Part shown: one piece after another, positions 15,159 through 22,868 of the stretch
Numbering within the stretch: the first letter of the stretch is position 1
Layout: every line of letters begins with the position of its first letter
From: Streptomyces luteolifulvus
GTDB taxonomy: Bacteria; Actinomycetota; Actinomycetes; Streptomycetales; Streptomycetaceae
Direction of reading: 5' to 3'
Assembly (NCBI RefSeq): GCF_008806595.1
Contig: NZ_VZRB01000011.1
Span: forward strand, 39,063 to 103,062
DNA length: 64,000 bases
Position numbers and translations under genes: made by a program
The notes under the pieces: model-generated
Seen by the model: only the letters and a program-made list of their open reading frames with translations
Database searches by the model: none
What the model was told of the DNA's origin: nothing

Positions 15159-17243
15159 TCACAGGCTCAGCTCCGGGTGCAGCCGGTCGAACGTCCACAC
15201 CTGCCGGCGGCGGGCCGACAGCGCGGTCAGCGCGAGAGCCCCCGCGGTGAAGACCGCCAGCACGGCGCAGGCCTGCCACACCGGCCCGGTGCCGCCGCCC
15301 GTGATCAGGCGTCGAAGGGCCTCGACGATGTAGCTCATCGGCAGGAAGGGGTGGATCGCATTGAAGAAGCCCGGACTGGTCTGCACGGGGTAGGTGCCGC
15401 CCGCCGAGGTCAGCTGGAGCATCAGCAGGGCGAGGACGAGGATCCGCCCCGCCGCTCCGAAGCGCGCGTTCAGCCACTGCACGATCGCCGCGAAGCACGC
15501 CGACACCAGGAACAGGAAGCCCACCGTGCCGGCCGCCCGGGCCATCTCCAGGCCGATCGCCCAGTGCAGCACCGCCATGAGGGCCGCCGTCTGGAGCACG
15601 CCGATCGCCACCACCGGCAGCCAGCCCGCCAGGGCGATCCGCCAGGACGAGGCGCCCGCGGCCAGGGCACGCCGGTTCATCGGCGCGATCAGCATGTACG
15701 CCACCATCGCGCCCACCCACAGCGACAGTGGGATGAAGTACGGGGCGAACCCGGTGCCGTAGTTGGGCGCCTTGTGCAGGTCCCTGGAGACGAGCTGGAC
15801 CGGGTCGGCCATGACCTCGGTGCGCCGGTCACGGTCCTGCTTGCCGTAGTCGGGGATCTGCTGTGCGCCGTCGTGCAGTCCGTCCGAGAGCTTCCCGGAG
15901 CCGTCGACGAGCTTGTACATGCCCCCGCTCAGGTCCTCCGCGCCCGTCTTCAGGCGGCCCACGCCGGTGTCCAGGTCCGCCGCGCCGGTGCCGGCGGTAC
16001 CGAGCCCCGAGTGCAGCGTCTTCGCGCCCGCGGCAACCTTCCCGGCGCCCTCGTTCAGCTTGTTGACCTTCGATACGGCGTCGTCGAGGTCCTCGGAGAG
16101 GCGGGGCGCGCGGTCGGCGAGCGCCTGGGACTGCTTCTGGAGGGTGGCGAGGTTGTCGTCGAGCTTCTTCAGGGTGCCGTGCTGGTCGGCGATCAGTGCG
16201 TTGACGTCGTCGGCGATCCTCGCCACGTCCTGGGCGGCCTGCCTGGCCTTCTTCAGGTCGGTGCAGGCGGGATCCGGCAGCACGGCGCTCTCGCAGCGCG
16301 CCCGGTAGACCTCGTCCAGCGTGTCGGCCGCGGCGTGGGCGCCCTTGGCGGCGGCCGGGGCGGTCTTCACCAAGGTGTCGAGGTTGTGGCGGACCGCCTT
16401 GGCCGAGTCGGCGACGAGCTGGGCCGTGTCGCCGATCGTCTGCTCGTTGTCCTTCAGGAAGGGGCCGGCCTTCTCCGCGATCCCGTTGACCTTGTCCGCG
16501 AGCCGCTGCGTGCCCTCGGCGACCTGCCGTGAGCCGTCCTCCAGATCGCCGGCGCCCGTGGTGAGCTGCGTCAGCCCCTTGGACAGCCTGCCGCTGCCGT
16601 CCTTGGCGTCCTTCAGGCCGTCGGCGAGGTCCTTGGAGCCCTTCTCCGCCTTCTTCGTGCCGCCCTCCAGACGGTCGGCCCCGTTCGCGGCCTTCACGGT
16701 GGCGCCGTGGATGTCGGAGAACGAGATGAAGATCCGGTCCAGGAAGGACCGTGAGGTCTTCGTGGAGGCGGCCGTCCGCACCTCGCTGAACACCGTGCGG
16801 GAGATCTGCCCGACGACGTAGTTGTTCGCGTCGTTCGTCCGCACCTGGAGCGCGCCCGTCTCGGGGTCGTCGCCCGAACTGGAGGCGATCCGCTCGCTGA
16901 AACCGGCCGGCATGGTCAGCGACAGGTAGTACGTGCCGTCCTCCACGCCCGCGCGTGCCTCCTCGGCGCTCACCTCGTGCCACTCGAAGGTCTTGCTGTC
17001 GCGCAGCCCCTCGGTGATGTCGTCGCCCGCCGTGATCCTCTTCCCGTCGGCACTCGCCCCCTTGTCGTCGTTGACGAGGGCCACGGGGATGCGGTCGAGG
17101 CGGCCGTAGGGATCCCAGAACGACCACAGGTACAGGGCGCCGTACAGCAGGGGCAGCACCAGCAGCGCGACCAGGGCGGCACGCGGCAGTTTCCCCCTGC
17201 CGAAGCGCCGCAGTTCAAGAGCGGCCAGTTTCGGCGAGCGCAT
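15159..17243 (-). CDS. YhgE/Pip family membrane protein
   Basis: This 694-residue protein has one N-terminal membrane helix (VALLVLPLLYGALYLWSFWD), a large extracytoplasmic region of about 450 residues and five or six C-terminal helices. The middle is rich in heptad-like DGxxxLxxG repeats (LADGLKDAKDGSGRLSKGL), typical of YhgE/Pip proteins. The family includes the lactococcal phage infection protein and ABC-2-like exporters. It overlaps the upstream ATPase gene by 29 bases, and GGAGAAGG precedes its ATG, so the two are probably coupled. It may act as an ABC-2-type permease or membrane-tension factor. Confidence 0.9.
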   Translation of the reverse strand: MRSPKLAALELRRFGRGKLPRAALVALLVLPLLYGALYLWSFWDPYGRLDRIPVALVNDDKGASADGKRITAGDDITEGLRDSKTFEWHEVSAEEARAGVEDGTYYLSLTMPAGFSERIASSSGDDPETGALQVRTNDANNYVVGQISRTVFSEVRTAASTKTSRSFLDRIFISFSDIHGATVKAANGADRLEGGTKKAEKGSKDLADGLKDAKDGSGRLSKGLTQLTTGAGDLEDGSRQVAEGTQRLADKVNGIAEKAGPFLKDNEQTIGDTAQLVADSAKAVRHNLDTLVKTAPAAAKGAHAAADTLDEVYRARCESAVLPDPACTDLKKARQAAQDVARIADDVNALIADQHGTLKKLDDNLATLQKQSQALADRAPRLSEDLDDAVSKVNKLNEGAGKVAAGAKTLHSGLGTAGTGAADLDTGVGRLKTGAEDLSGGMYKLVDGSGKLSDGLHDGAQQIPDYGKQDRDRRTEVMADPVQLVSRDLHKAPNYGTGFAPYFIPLSLWVGAMVAYMLIAPMNRRALAAGASSWRIALAGWLPVVAIGVLQTAALMAVLHWAIGLEMARAAGTVGFLFLVSACFAAIVQWLNARFGAAGRILVLALLMLQLTSAGGTYPVQTSPGFFNAIHPFLPMSYIVEALRRLITGGGTGPVWQACAVLAVFTAGALALTALSARRRQVWTFDRLHPELSL

Positions 17244-17982
17244 CGGCCTTCTCCTCCGTTTCCTCGGTCTTCCTGGGTTCGTCGGGCTGCTGGTGGGTGG
17301 CCACCGTGATCGCGTCCTCGGGTGCCTCGCTGCACACCGCCACGACCGTGGTCCCGGCCTCGGCGAGGGACCTGAGCAGGGCCCACACCTCGGCCCGTTC
17401 GGCGTCGGACAGCTTCAGATCCGTGTCGTCGACGCCGAGCAGCCGTGGCCGCCCGATCAGCGCCAGGGCGATGGACAGCCGCAGCGCCTCCAGCCGCTCC
17501 AGGTCGCGTACGGCGGTCCGGGAGCCCTTGGGCAGGGTCTTCGGGTCGAGCCCCGCCGCGGCGAGCGCGGTGGAGATGCGAAGCCGCGCCTCGTTCGCCC
17601 GCTCGGCACGCGGCCGCAGCAGACCGCGCAGCGAGTCGCCGAAACGGCGCTGAAGCAGCGCCCTCTCGTACAGGTGCTCGCCGACGGTGAGGGCCGGGTC
17701 GAGGTCGGTGACGCCGGCCACGTGGGCCAGGGCGCTGACCCGGCGCACCGCCGTCAGGTGCTTCGGCAGCCGTACCCCGCCCACGGTCGCCGCCCCCTCC
17801 GTGGCCTTCATCCGCCCGGTGAGCGCGAGCAGCAGACACGTACGGCCGGAGCCGGACGGTCCCTGGACCGCGATCAGCGAACCGGGCTCCGCGTCGACGG
17901 TGATCCCGCGGAAGGCCCAGCCGCGCGGGCCCTTGAGCCCGAAGTCCTCGGCTGTGACACCGATTCCGCCCACAGCTCCCAC
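17215..17982 (-). CDS. ABC transporter-like ATP-binding protein with degenerate motifs
   Basis: This 255-residue protein has the ABC ATPase fold but changed catalytic motifs. Walker A reads GPSGSGRT, with Arg (CGT codon) for the invariant Lys. Walker B ends LLGVDD, with Asp for the catalytic Glu. The signature region (DLERLEALRLSIA) has no LSGGQ, the Q-loop position reads SALAHVAG, and no switch His is evident in VVAVCSEAPED. It may bind ATP weakly or regulate YhgE without hydrolysis. GTG 17982 is chosen for its GGGGGGA site; GTG 17973 is possible. It is first in the operon with yhgE and tetR. Confidence 0.85.
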   Translation of the reverse strand: MGAVGGIGVTAEDFGLKGPRGWAFRGITVDAEPGSLIAVQGPSGSGRTCLLLALTGRMKATEGAATVGGVRLPKHLTAVRRVSALAHVAGVTDLDPALTVGEHLYERALLQRRFGDSLRGLLRPRAERANEARLRISTALAAAGLDPKTLPKGSRTAVRDLERLEALRLSIALALIGRPRLLGVDDTDLKLSDAERAEVWALLRSLAEAGTTVVAVCSEAPEDAITVATHQQPDEPRKTEETEEKADALAETGRS

Positions 17983-18004
17983 AGCTCCCCCCTGAAGTCG
18001 AGTG

Positions 18005-18019
18005 CAGTCGAGCCGACTG
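18005..18019. repeat. Short palindrome CAGTCG-AGC-CGACTG
   Basis: Perfect 6-base arms around AGC lie between the ABC-like gene start and the larger TetR-type operator. It could be a second repressor half-site region or a leader hairpin. Confidence 0.4.
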
Positions 18020-18020
18020 T

Positions 18021-18046
18021 TTTTGAACTGACTGGTCAGTGCAAAA
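18021..18046. promoter_or_regulatory. 26-bp inverted repeat, likely TetR operator
   Basis: TTTTG-A-ACTGAC (18021-18032), TG, then GTCAGT-G-CAAAA (18035-18046) forms arms of 12 with 11 matching pairs. It lies in the divergent promoter region, 39 bases upstream of the ABC-like gene and 129 bases before the HEPN gene. Size and symmetry fit a TetR-family operator, most simply for the regulator encoded in the same operon. Confidence 0.7.
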
Positions 18047-18174
18047 ACTAGCCCGAACTTGCGATCGAAGCAAAAGCGCAGGTCAGAACGGATTGTCAGT
18101 GCCATACCCCACGATGGGCACATACGGCAGCCCGTATCAGGGCGTGCCGTCACACAGACGACAGGAGGTTCGTC

Positions 18175-18738
18175 ATGGCCAGCTATCACGCAGCCGCCGC
18201 AAGCCGGCGCCGCGCCACCGGCCCTGCCCCCTCACTGACCGGCCCCGCGAGCGATGTGCACCCCGTGCTCCGCCGCACGACGGCCCCGCCCGCCGCCCTC
18301 GACCTGCTGGCCCAGGCCCGCGCCGGCCTCGACGAGGCAGCCGTCCTGGAAACACCGAACGAGCGCTATGCGACCGCCCACCTCGCCGCCCTGCGCACCG
18401 CGGCCGCCGTCCTCGCCGCGCGAGGCCGCCCGGAACCCGCCGTGCGACGCCGGGCCCGCATCAGGAGCGCCTGGGAAGTGCTCCCCGAGATCGCGCCCGA
18501 ACTCACCGAGTGGAGCGCGCTGTTCGCCTCCGGGGCCCGGCGCCGCGCCCGGGCCGAGGCCGGCATCCGGGGCGCGGCCAGCCGCCGGGACGCCGACGAC
18601 CTGATACGCGACGTGGCGATGTTCCTCCGCCTGGTCGAGCGGATGCTGGTGCTCCAGCCGGTCCTGCCGCAGCCGCGCCAGGACCCCGACGATCCGGACG
18701 GAGGCGCACCGGACCGCGGCATGCCGGACGCGGGCTGA
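18175..18738 (+). CDS. SAV_6107 family HEPN-domain protein
   Basis: This 187-residue helical protein starts at ATG 18175 behind a good AGGAGG. The central region (ALDLLAQARAGLDEAAV, YATAHLAALRTAAAVLAARG) has the HEPN pattern found in an actinobacterial family named after SAV_6107. I do not see a clear R-x4-6-H RNase motif, so it may be a non-catalytic HEPN protein. The C terminus is disordered, rich in Pro, Asp and Gly. No toxin-antitoxin partner is adjacent. Confidence 0.85.
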   Translation: MASYHAAAASRRRATGPAPSLTGPASDVHPVLRRTTAPPAALDLLAQARAGLDEAAVLETPNERYATAHLAALRTAAAVLAARGRPEPAVRRRARIRSAWEVLPEIAPELTEWSALFASGARRRARAEAGIRGAASRRDADDLIRDVAMFLRLVERMLVLQPVLPQPRQDPDDPDGGAPDRGMPDAG

Positions 18739-18800
18739 CCGGGGGCGCCCGAGCACGGCACCGCAGTGACCGGGCGGGGCGGCGGAGGCAATAGGGTGGG

Positions 18801-18848
18801 GGGACGCCTGATGCCCTCCTTTCCCTTACCAAGGGCCGGGAGGCGCCC
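18801..18848 (+). promoter_or_regulatory. Structured leader before the methyltransferase gene
   Basis: Three nested helices are visible: CGCCT (18805-18809) with AGGCG (18841-18845), CCC (18814-18816) with GGG (18838-18840), and CCCTT (18823-18827) with AAGGG (18831-18835) around an ACC loop. TAGGGT at 18792-18797 could be the -10 just upstream, which would place the hairpin at the 5' end of the RNA. The gene starts about 50 bases later. Confidence 0.45.
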
Positions 18849-18897
18849 CGATCGCTCCGCCGTGCACAGGCGGTGCCGCGCCGAGGAGTCAACTGCC

Positions 18898-19662
18898 GTG
18901 TCGGACCCGTTGCGCCCCCGCGCTTCTCTCCGTACCGCCGTGGTCTGGGAGGTCCTGCAGGACGCCCTCGACCGCCGGGTCAAGGCCACGGGGCGTCAGG
19001 TGCTGGACGTTCTCGACACCGGAGGCGGCAGCGGCAACTTCGCGGTGCCGCTCGCCCGCCTCGGCCACCGTGTCACCGTCGTCGACCCGAGTCCGAACGC
19101 GCTGTTCGCCCTGGAGCGCCGCGCCGCCGAGGCCGGGGTCGCCGACCGGGTGCAGGGCGTCCAGGGCGACGCCCACGGCCTCTTCGACGTGGTCGAGCGC
19201 GGCGGCTACGACGTGGTGCTGTGCCATGGCGTCCTGGAGTACGTGGACGACCCGGCCGAGGGCGTCCGCAACGCGGTGGCCGCCCTGCGGTCCGAGGGAG
19301 TCCTCAGCCTGCTCGCCGCCGGACTCGGCGGTGCCGTGCTCGCGCGGGCCCTGGCCGGCCACTTCAAGGAGGCCAGGCAGGCGCTCGACGACCCGAACGG
19401 CCGCTGGGGCAGCGGCGACCCGGTGCCGCGCCGTTTCACCGCCGAGCAGCTCACCGAGCTGGTCGAGGGCGCGGGTCTCGCCGTGGGCGCCGTGCACGGC
19501 GTGCGGGTCTTCGCCGACCTCGTCCCGGGCGTGCTCGTGGACACCGAGCCCGGGGCCCTGGACGCCCTGCTGAAGCTGGAGGAGGCCGCGGCCGAACTCC
19601 CCGCTTTCCACTCCGTGGCCACGCAGCTTCATGTGCTCGGCGAGACACCGGGGACGACCTGA
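18898..19662 (+). CDS. Class I SAM-dependent methyltransferase
   Basis: This 254-residue Rossmann-fold methyltransferase has motif I VLDTGGGSGNFAVPLARLG near residue 36. An acidic loop (VVDPSPNALFALE) and CHGVLEYVDDPAEGV follow, as in type 11 methyltransferases. GTG 18898 is preceded by GAGGAG at a workable distance. It has been placed near the dcw cluster in Streptomyces genomes, but the substrate is unknown. Confidence 0.88.
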   Translation: MSDPLRPRASLRTAVVWEVLQDALDRRVKATGRQVLDVLDTGGGSGNFAVPLARLGHRVTVVDPSPNALFALERRAAEAGVADRVQGVQGDAHGLFDVVERGGYDVVLCHGVLEYVDDPAEGVRNAVAALRSEGVLSLLAAGLGGAVLARALAGHFKEARQALDDPNGRWGSGDPVPRRFTAEQLTELVEGAGLAVGAVHGVRVFADLVPGVLVDTEPGALDALLKLEEAAAELPAFHSVATQLHVLGETPGTT

Positions 19663-19980
19663 GCCTGAGCGGCCCGCCGGCGCCCGGCCGGCCGGAGGGC
19701 GCGCCACCGGGGGGCGCACGCCTGATCAGCGGCGCGGCTGCGCATGGAGTACGCCACAGGCCCCCCGATCGGCCGCCGTGCGCCGTATGATCGAGGGAGA
19801 CCGCCCGGCATGACGGGTCGGCCGCTGGGGAATGGAAGCCTCAGCGAGCCGGTGCGTCCATGGCGGGTTCCGGTTGGCCAATTGGCGTAGAGGGGCGGGT
19901 TTCACGGGGTCGATTCCCTGCCTATCCTGAAGGGACCCCCCGGGTCGCCGCCCCGGCGACTGCACGATGAGGAGGACTCC
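19663..19980 (+). other. Intergenic region with promoters and a structured leader
   Basis: No gene is supported. A GCGCCC/GGGCGC hairpin (19680-19702) may end the methyltransferase transcript. TATGAT at 19786-19791 is a good -10. The RNA from there could fold GGC-CGCTG (19820-19827) with CAGCG-A-GCC (19842-19850), closed by GACG (19812-19815) and CGTC (19855-19858). A second promoter, TTCACG-16-TATCCT (19901-19928), lies closer to the DUF3040 gene. Confidence 0.45.
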
Positions 19981-20376
19981 GTGCCGCTCTCGGAGCACGA
20001 GCAGCGCATGCTCGAGCAGATGGAGCGAGCGCTGTACGCCGAAGATCCCAAGTTCGCGTCGGCGCTTGAGGGAAGCGGGCTGCGTACGTACACCCGGCGG
20101 CGGGTCTACCAGGCGGTCGCCGGCTTCCTCGTAGGTATCGCGCTCCTCATGGCCGGTATGGTCGCCAAGCAGGTCTGGCTCAGCGTGGTGGGCTTCCTCG
20201 TCATGCTGGGCTGTGCGGTACTCGCCGTGACCGGCTGGCGCAAGGCCCCCAAGCCGGGTGAACAGCCCGCCGGCGGTCCCTCGCAGGCCCGCCGTCAAGG
20301 ACGCCAGCGGCGCTCCGTGATGGACCGGATCGAGCAGCGCTGGCAGCGTCGCCGTGACGAACAGGGCGGCCATTAG
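19981..20376 (+). CDS. DUF3040 membrane protein
   Basis: This 131-residue protein has the DUF3040 start (MPLSEHEQRMLEQMERAL), then ALYAEDPKFAS. Two adjacent membrane helices lie at about 43-80 and a strongly basic tail follows (RQGRQRRSVMDRIEQRWQ). GTG 19981 is preceded by GAGGAGG. The family is common in actinobacteria and its function is not established. The gene ends at a strong bidirectional terminator shared with the transglutaminase operon. Confidence 0.92.
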   Translation: MPLSEHEQRMLEQMERALYAEDPKFASALEGSGLRTYTRRRVYQAVAGFLVGIALLMAGMVAKQVWLSVVGFLVMLGCAVLAVTGWRKAPKPGEQPAGGPSQARRQGRQRRSVMDRIEQRWQRRRDEQGGH

Positions 20377-20403
20377 CCAGTCGGCCGGCTCTCGGAAACG
20401 ACA

Positions 20404-20440
20404 GTGAGGGGTGACCACCCGCCGGGTGGTCACCCCTCAC
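20404..20440. terminator. Bidirectional terminator, 17-bp perfect stem
   Basis: Arms GTGAGGGGTGACCACCC and GGGTGGTCACCCCTCAC pair perfectly around a GCC loop. It lies between the convergent DUF3040 and transglutaminase genes and should end transcription from both sides. Confidence 0.85.
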
Positions 20441-20480
20441 GCATGCCACGTTGTGCGCAGGCCTCCGAACCCCGCGGGGT

Positions 20481-22868
20481 TCAGCTCTGCTGGCCGGACG
20501 GCTTGCGCACGGCAGGCCTGGCCGCGGAGACCCGCGCCTTGACGCCGGTCCACCACTCCGACACCGCCCACGCCACCCGGACGGTTGAACGCGGGGCCAG
20601 CACCGCGCGCAGCATCGTCCCCCGGCTGACCGTGGCCCGCAGCGCGACGACCGCCCGGCGGACGTCGTCCGCGAGCCCCGCCACCGGGCGCGGCCGTGGG
20701 GCGTAGAGGACCTGCTCCACGGCGTCGGCCACCCGGTGCACCGAGGCCGCGGCGGCGGGGTCGAGATGCCCGAGCCGGATGATCCGTGCGGCCGCCTTGC
20801 GCGGGGTCTGCGATTCGTCCGGCAGGATCCCGACATCCCATGCCGAGTCCGTCAGCTCCTGCCAGACCGCCAGGGTGTGCAGCGCCGCGCCCGCCTCGGA
20901 GCGGCCGTGCCCGCCCAGGCGTACGGCCCGGGTGCGCAACCGCAGCAGCGCCGGCGACAGCGGCAGCGCCAGAAGGGCGAGCCCGCCGAGGGCCCAGGCC
21001 AGATAGGCCCACCACCTCGGGCCGTCGTCGTCGTTGGCCAGTGCCGCCGCGGGGGACTCGCTCGTGCACGCCTCGAGCTTCTTCTGCTGCGCCGAGCAGC
21101 TCTCGCTCGCCGAGGGCTCGGTGGACGGCGCGGTGGACGTCCCCGTGGACGGCCGCGCCACATCGGGCAGGGAGTTGCCGGTCGCGTCGGGCACGGTGTA
21201 CGAGGGCACCGAGCCGCGGTTCGGGGTCGGCTCGAAGCGGGTCCAGCCGACTCCCTCGAAGTACAGCTCGGGCCAGGCGTGGGCGTCCTTCAGCATCACC
21301 GACACCGAACCGTCGGCCTGCGGGGAACCGGGCGCGAAGCCCACCGCGACCCGGGCCGGTATGCCCAGGGAGCGGGCCATGGCCGCCATCGCGAAGGAGA
21401 AGTGGACACAGAAGCCCTGCTTGTCCTTCAGGAAGCGGGCTATCGCCCCGGAGCCGCTGCCGACCTGCACCCGGGTGTCGTACTCGAAGCCGCCGTTCAC
21501 GGAGAAGTAGTCCTGGAGCGCGACCGCCCGCTCATAGGGGTTCGCGGCGCTCGCCGTGACCTCGCGGGCGGTCGCCGCCACCACCGCCGGCAGCGAGTCC
21601 GGCAGCTTCGTGTAGTCACGCTCCAGTGCGGTCGGCGGCCGCGGTGCCGAGGCGAGCTGCTCCGCCGTCGGCTGCACGTCCAGGCTCTTCACCTCGTACG
21701 TCGCCCCGCGGGTGTTCTGGCCGTGGTCGCCGACCAGGGTCATGCCCACGGGTTCGTAGCGCCACTTGCCCTTGATCTTCACACCGCTCGGCGGGTACGG
21801 CATCGGAAGCCAGTCCTGGGCGTACCAGTTCGCCGCCGAGACGGTGGTCTCGATCTCCGCGCGCTTGGTGTCGGGGGCGAGGCCGGTCGGTGCGGGGAAC
21901 TCGTCGGGCACGGAGACGATGTGCCGCTTGGAGGGCTTCCAGGTGGTGCCGTCGAAGTCGTCCAGGGAGACGATCCGCAGATACAGGTCCGACAGGTCGG
22001 TGGTGCTGGTCCTCAGGGACATGACCTGGCGGTCGTCGTCCACGTTGAGACTGTCGCGCAGTGACACCAGCGGGTTCACCGCGGAGATCGTGCCGCCGCT
22101 CCCGTCCCCGGAACCCACGCCTGTCCCGGTGCCGTCCAGAAGTCCGCCCTGCATCGACGGCAGCGCGAGCGGCACCACCAGGGCGAGGCCCAGCGCGACC
22201 GCGCCGATGCGCCGCCCGGTGCGGACCGGCGCCACCGCCGGGCCGGACTCCAGGCCCGGAGCACGGGGTCCGCCGCCGAACACGCGCCCCCACTGCGAGA
22301 GCCGGTCCCGGCCCTCGGCCAGGAGCAGCATCAGATAGCCGGCCGCCGCGATCAGGAACCACACCCACTCGCCGGCGCCGTCGGACAGCCCGGCGGCAAC
22401 CGAGTACAGCGCCAGCAGGGGCAGTCCGGCGGGGGCCGCGCTGCGGAAGGTCACCGCGAGCGTGTCCACCGCCAGACCTATCAGCAGCACGCCGCCGACG
22501 AGCATCAGCCGGATGCCCTCGGAGGTCAGCGGTGCCGGGATCGCGTACCGCGCGATGTCGTCGGCCCCGGCCCGCAGCAGGTCGGCGAAGTGGCGGAAGG
22601 CGTCCGGGCCGGGGACCAGCCCGGCGAGGGCCTGCTCGCGGGCGAACAACAGGGTCAGCATGACCAGCGTGACGAGGGCCTGGGCCGCCAGGGTCAGCGG
22701 CCGGGCCAGCGGGATCCGCCGGGTCGCCGCGCCGACGCAGGTCTGGATGCCGAGCAGGAAGGCCGCCTGAAGGATCCAGGTGGCCGGGTCGACCAGCGGC
22801 AGCAGGGAGCACGCGGTCATCAGCGTGGCCGCCCAGGCGAACAGCGCCAGTCGTGCCCGTCCGCTCAT
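20481..22868 (-). CDS. TgpA-type transglutaminase-like membrane protein
   Basis: This 795-residue protein has about six N-terminal membrane helices (DUF3488), then an extracytoplasmic transglutaminase-like domain. Cys is in GFCVHFSFAMAAMARSLGIP, His in DAHAWPELY and Asp in the WTRFEPTP region. One more helix near 600 and a cytoplasmic DUF4129-like tail follow. Its start overlaps the DUF58 gene by 4 bases (ATGA). With MoxR and DUF58 it forms a widespread operon of unknown exact role, probably cell envelope processing. Confidence 0.92.
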   Translation of the reverse strand: MSGRARLALFAWAATLMTACSLLPLVDPATWILQAAFLLGIQTCVGAATRRIPLARPLTLAAQALVTLVMLTLLFAREQALAGLVPGPDAFRHFADLLRAGADDIARYAIPAPLTSEGIRLMLVGGVLLIGLAVDTLAVTFRSAAPAGLPLLALYSVAAGLSDGAGEWVWFLIAAAGYLMLLLAEGRDRLSQWGRVFGGGPRAPGLESGPAVAPVRTGRRIGAVALGLALVVPLALPSMQGGLLDGTGTGVGSGDGSGGTISAVNPLVSLRDSLNVDDDRQVMSLRTSTTDLSDLYLRIVSLDDFDGTTWKPSKRHIVSVPDEFPAPTGLAPDTKRAEIETTVSAANWYAQDWLPMPYPPSGVKIKGKWRYEPVGMTLVGDHGQNTRGATYEVKSLDVQPTAEQLASAPRPPTALERDYTKLPDSLPAVVAATAREVTASAANPYERAVALQDYFSVNGGFEYDTRVQVGSGSGAIARFLKDKQGFCVHFSFAMAAMARSLGIPARVAVGFAPGSPQADGSVSVMLKDAHAWPELYFEGVGWTRFEPTPNRGSVPSYTVPDATGNSLPDVARPSTGTSTAPSTEPSASESCSAQQKKLEACTSESPAAALANDDDGPRWWAYLAWALGGLALLALPLSPALLRLRTRAVRLGGHGRSEAGAALHTLAVWQELTDSAWDVGILPDESQTPRKAAARIIRLGHLDPAAAASVHRVADAVEQVLYAPRPRPVAGLADDVRRAVVALRATVSRGTMLRAVLAPRSTVRVAWAVSEWWTGVKARVSAARPAVRKPSGQQS

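Noticed and set aside
19901..19925. tRNA T-arm-like string (GGGGTCGATTCCCT)
   Set aside because: No acceptor stem, anticodon arm or D arm can be formed around it.
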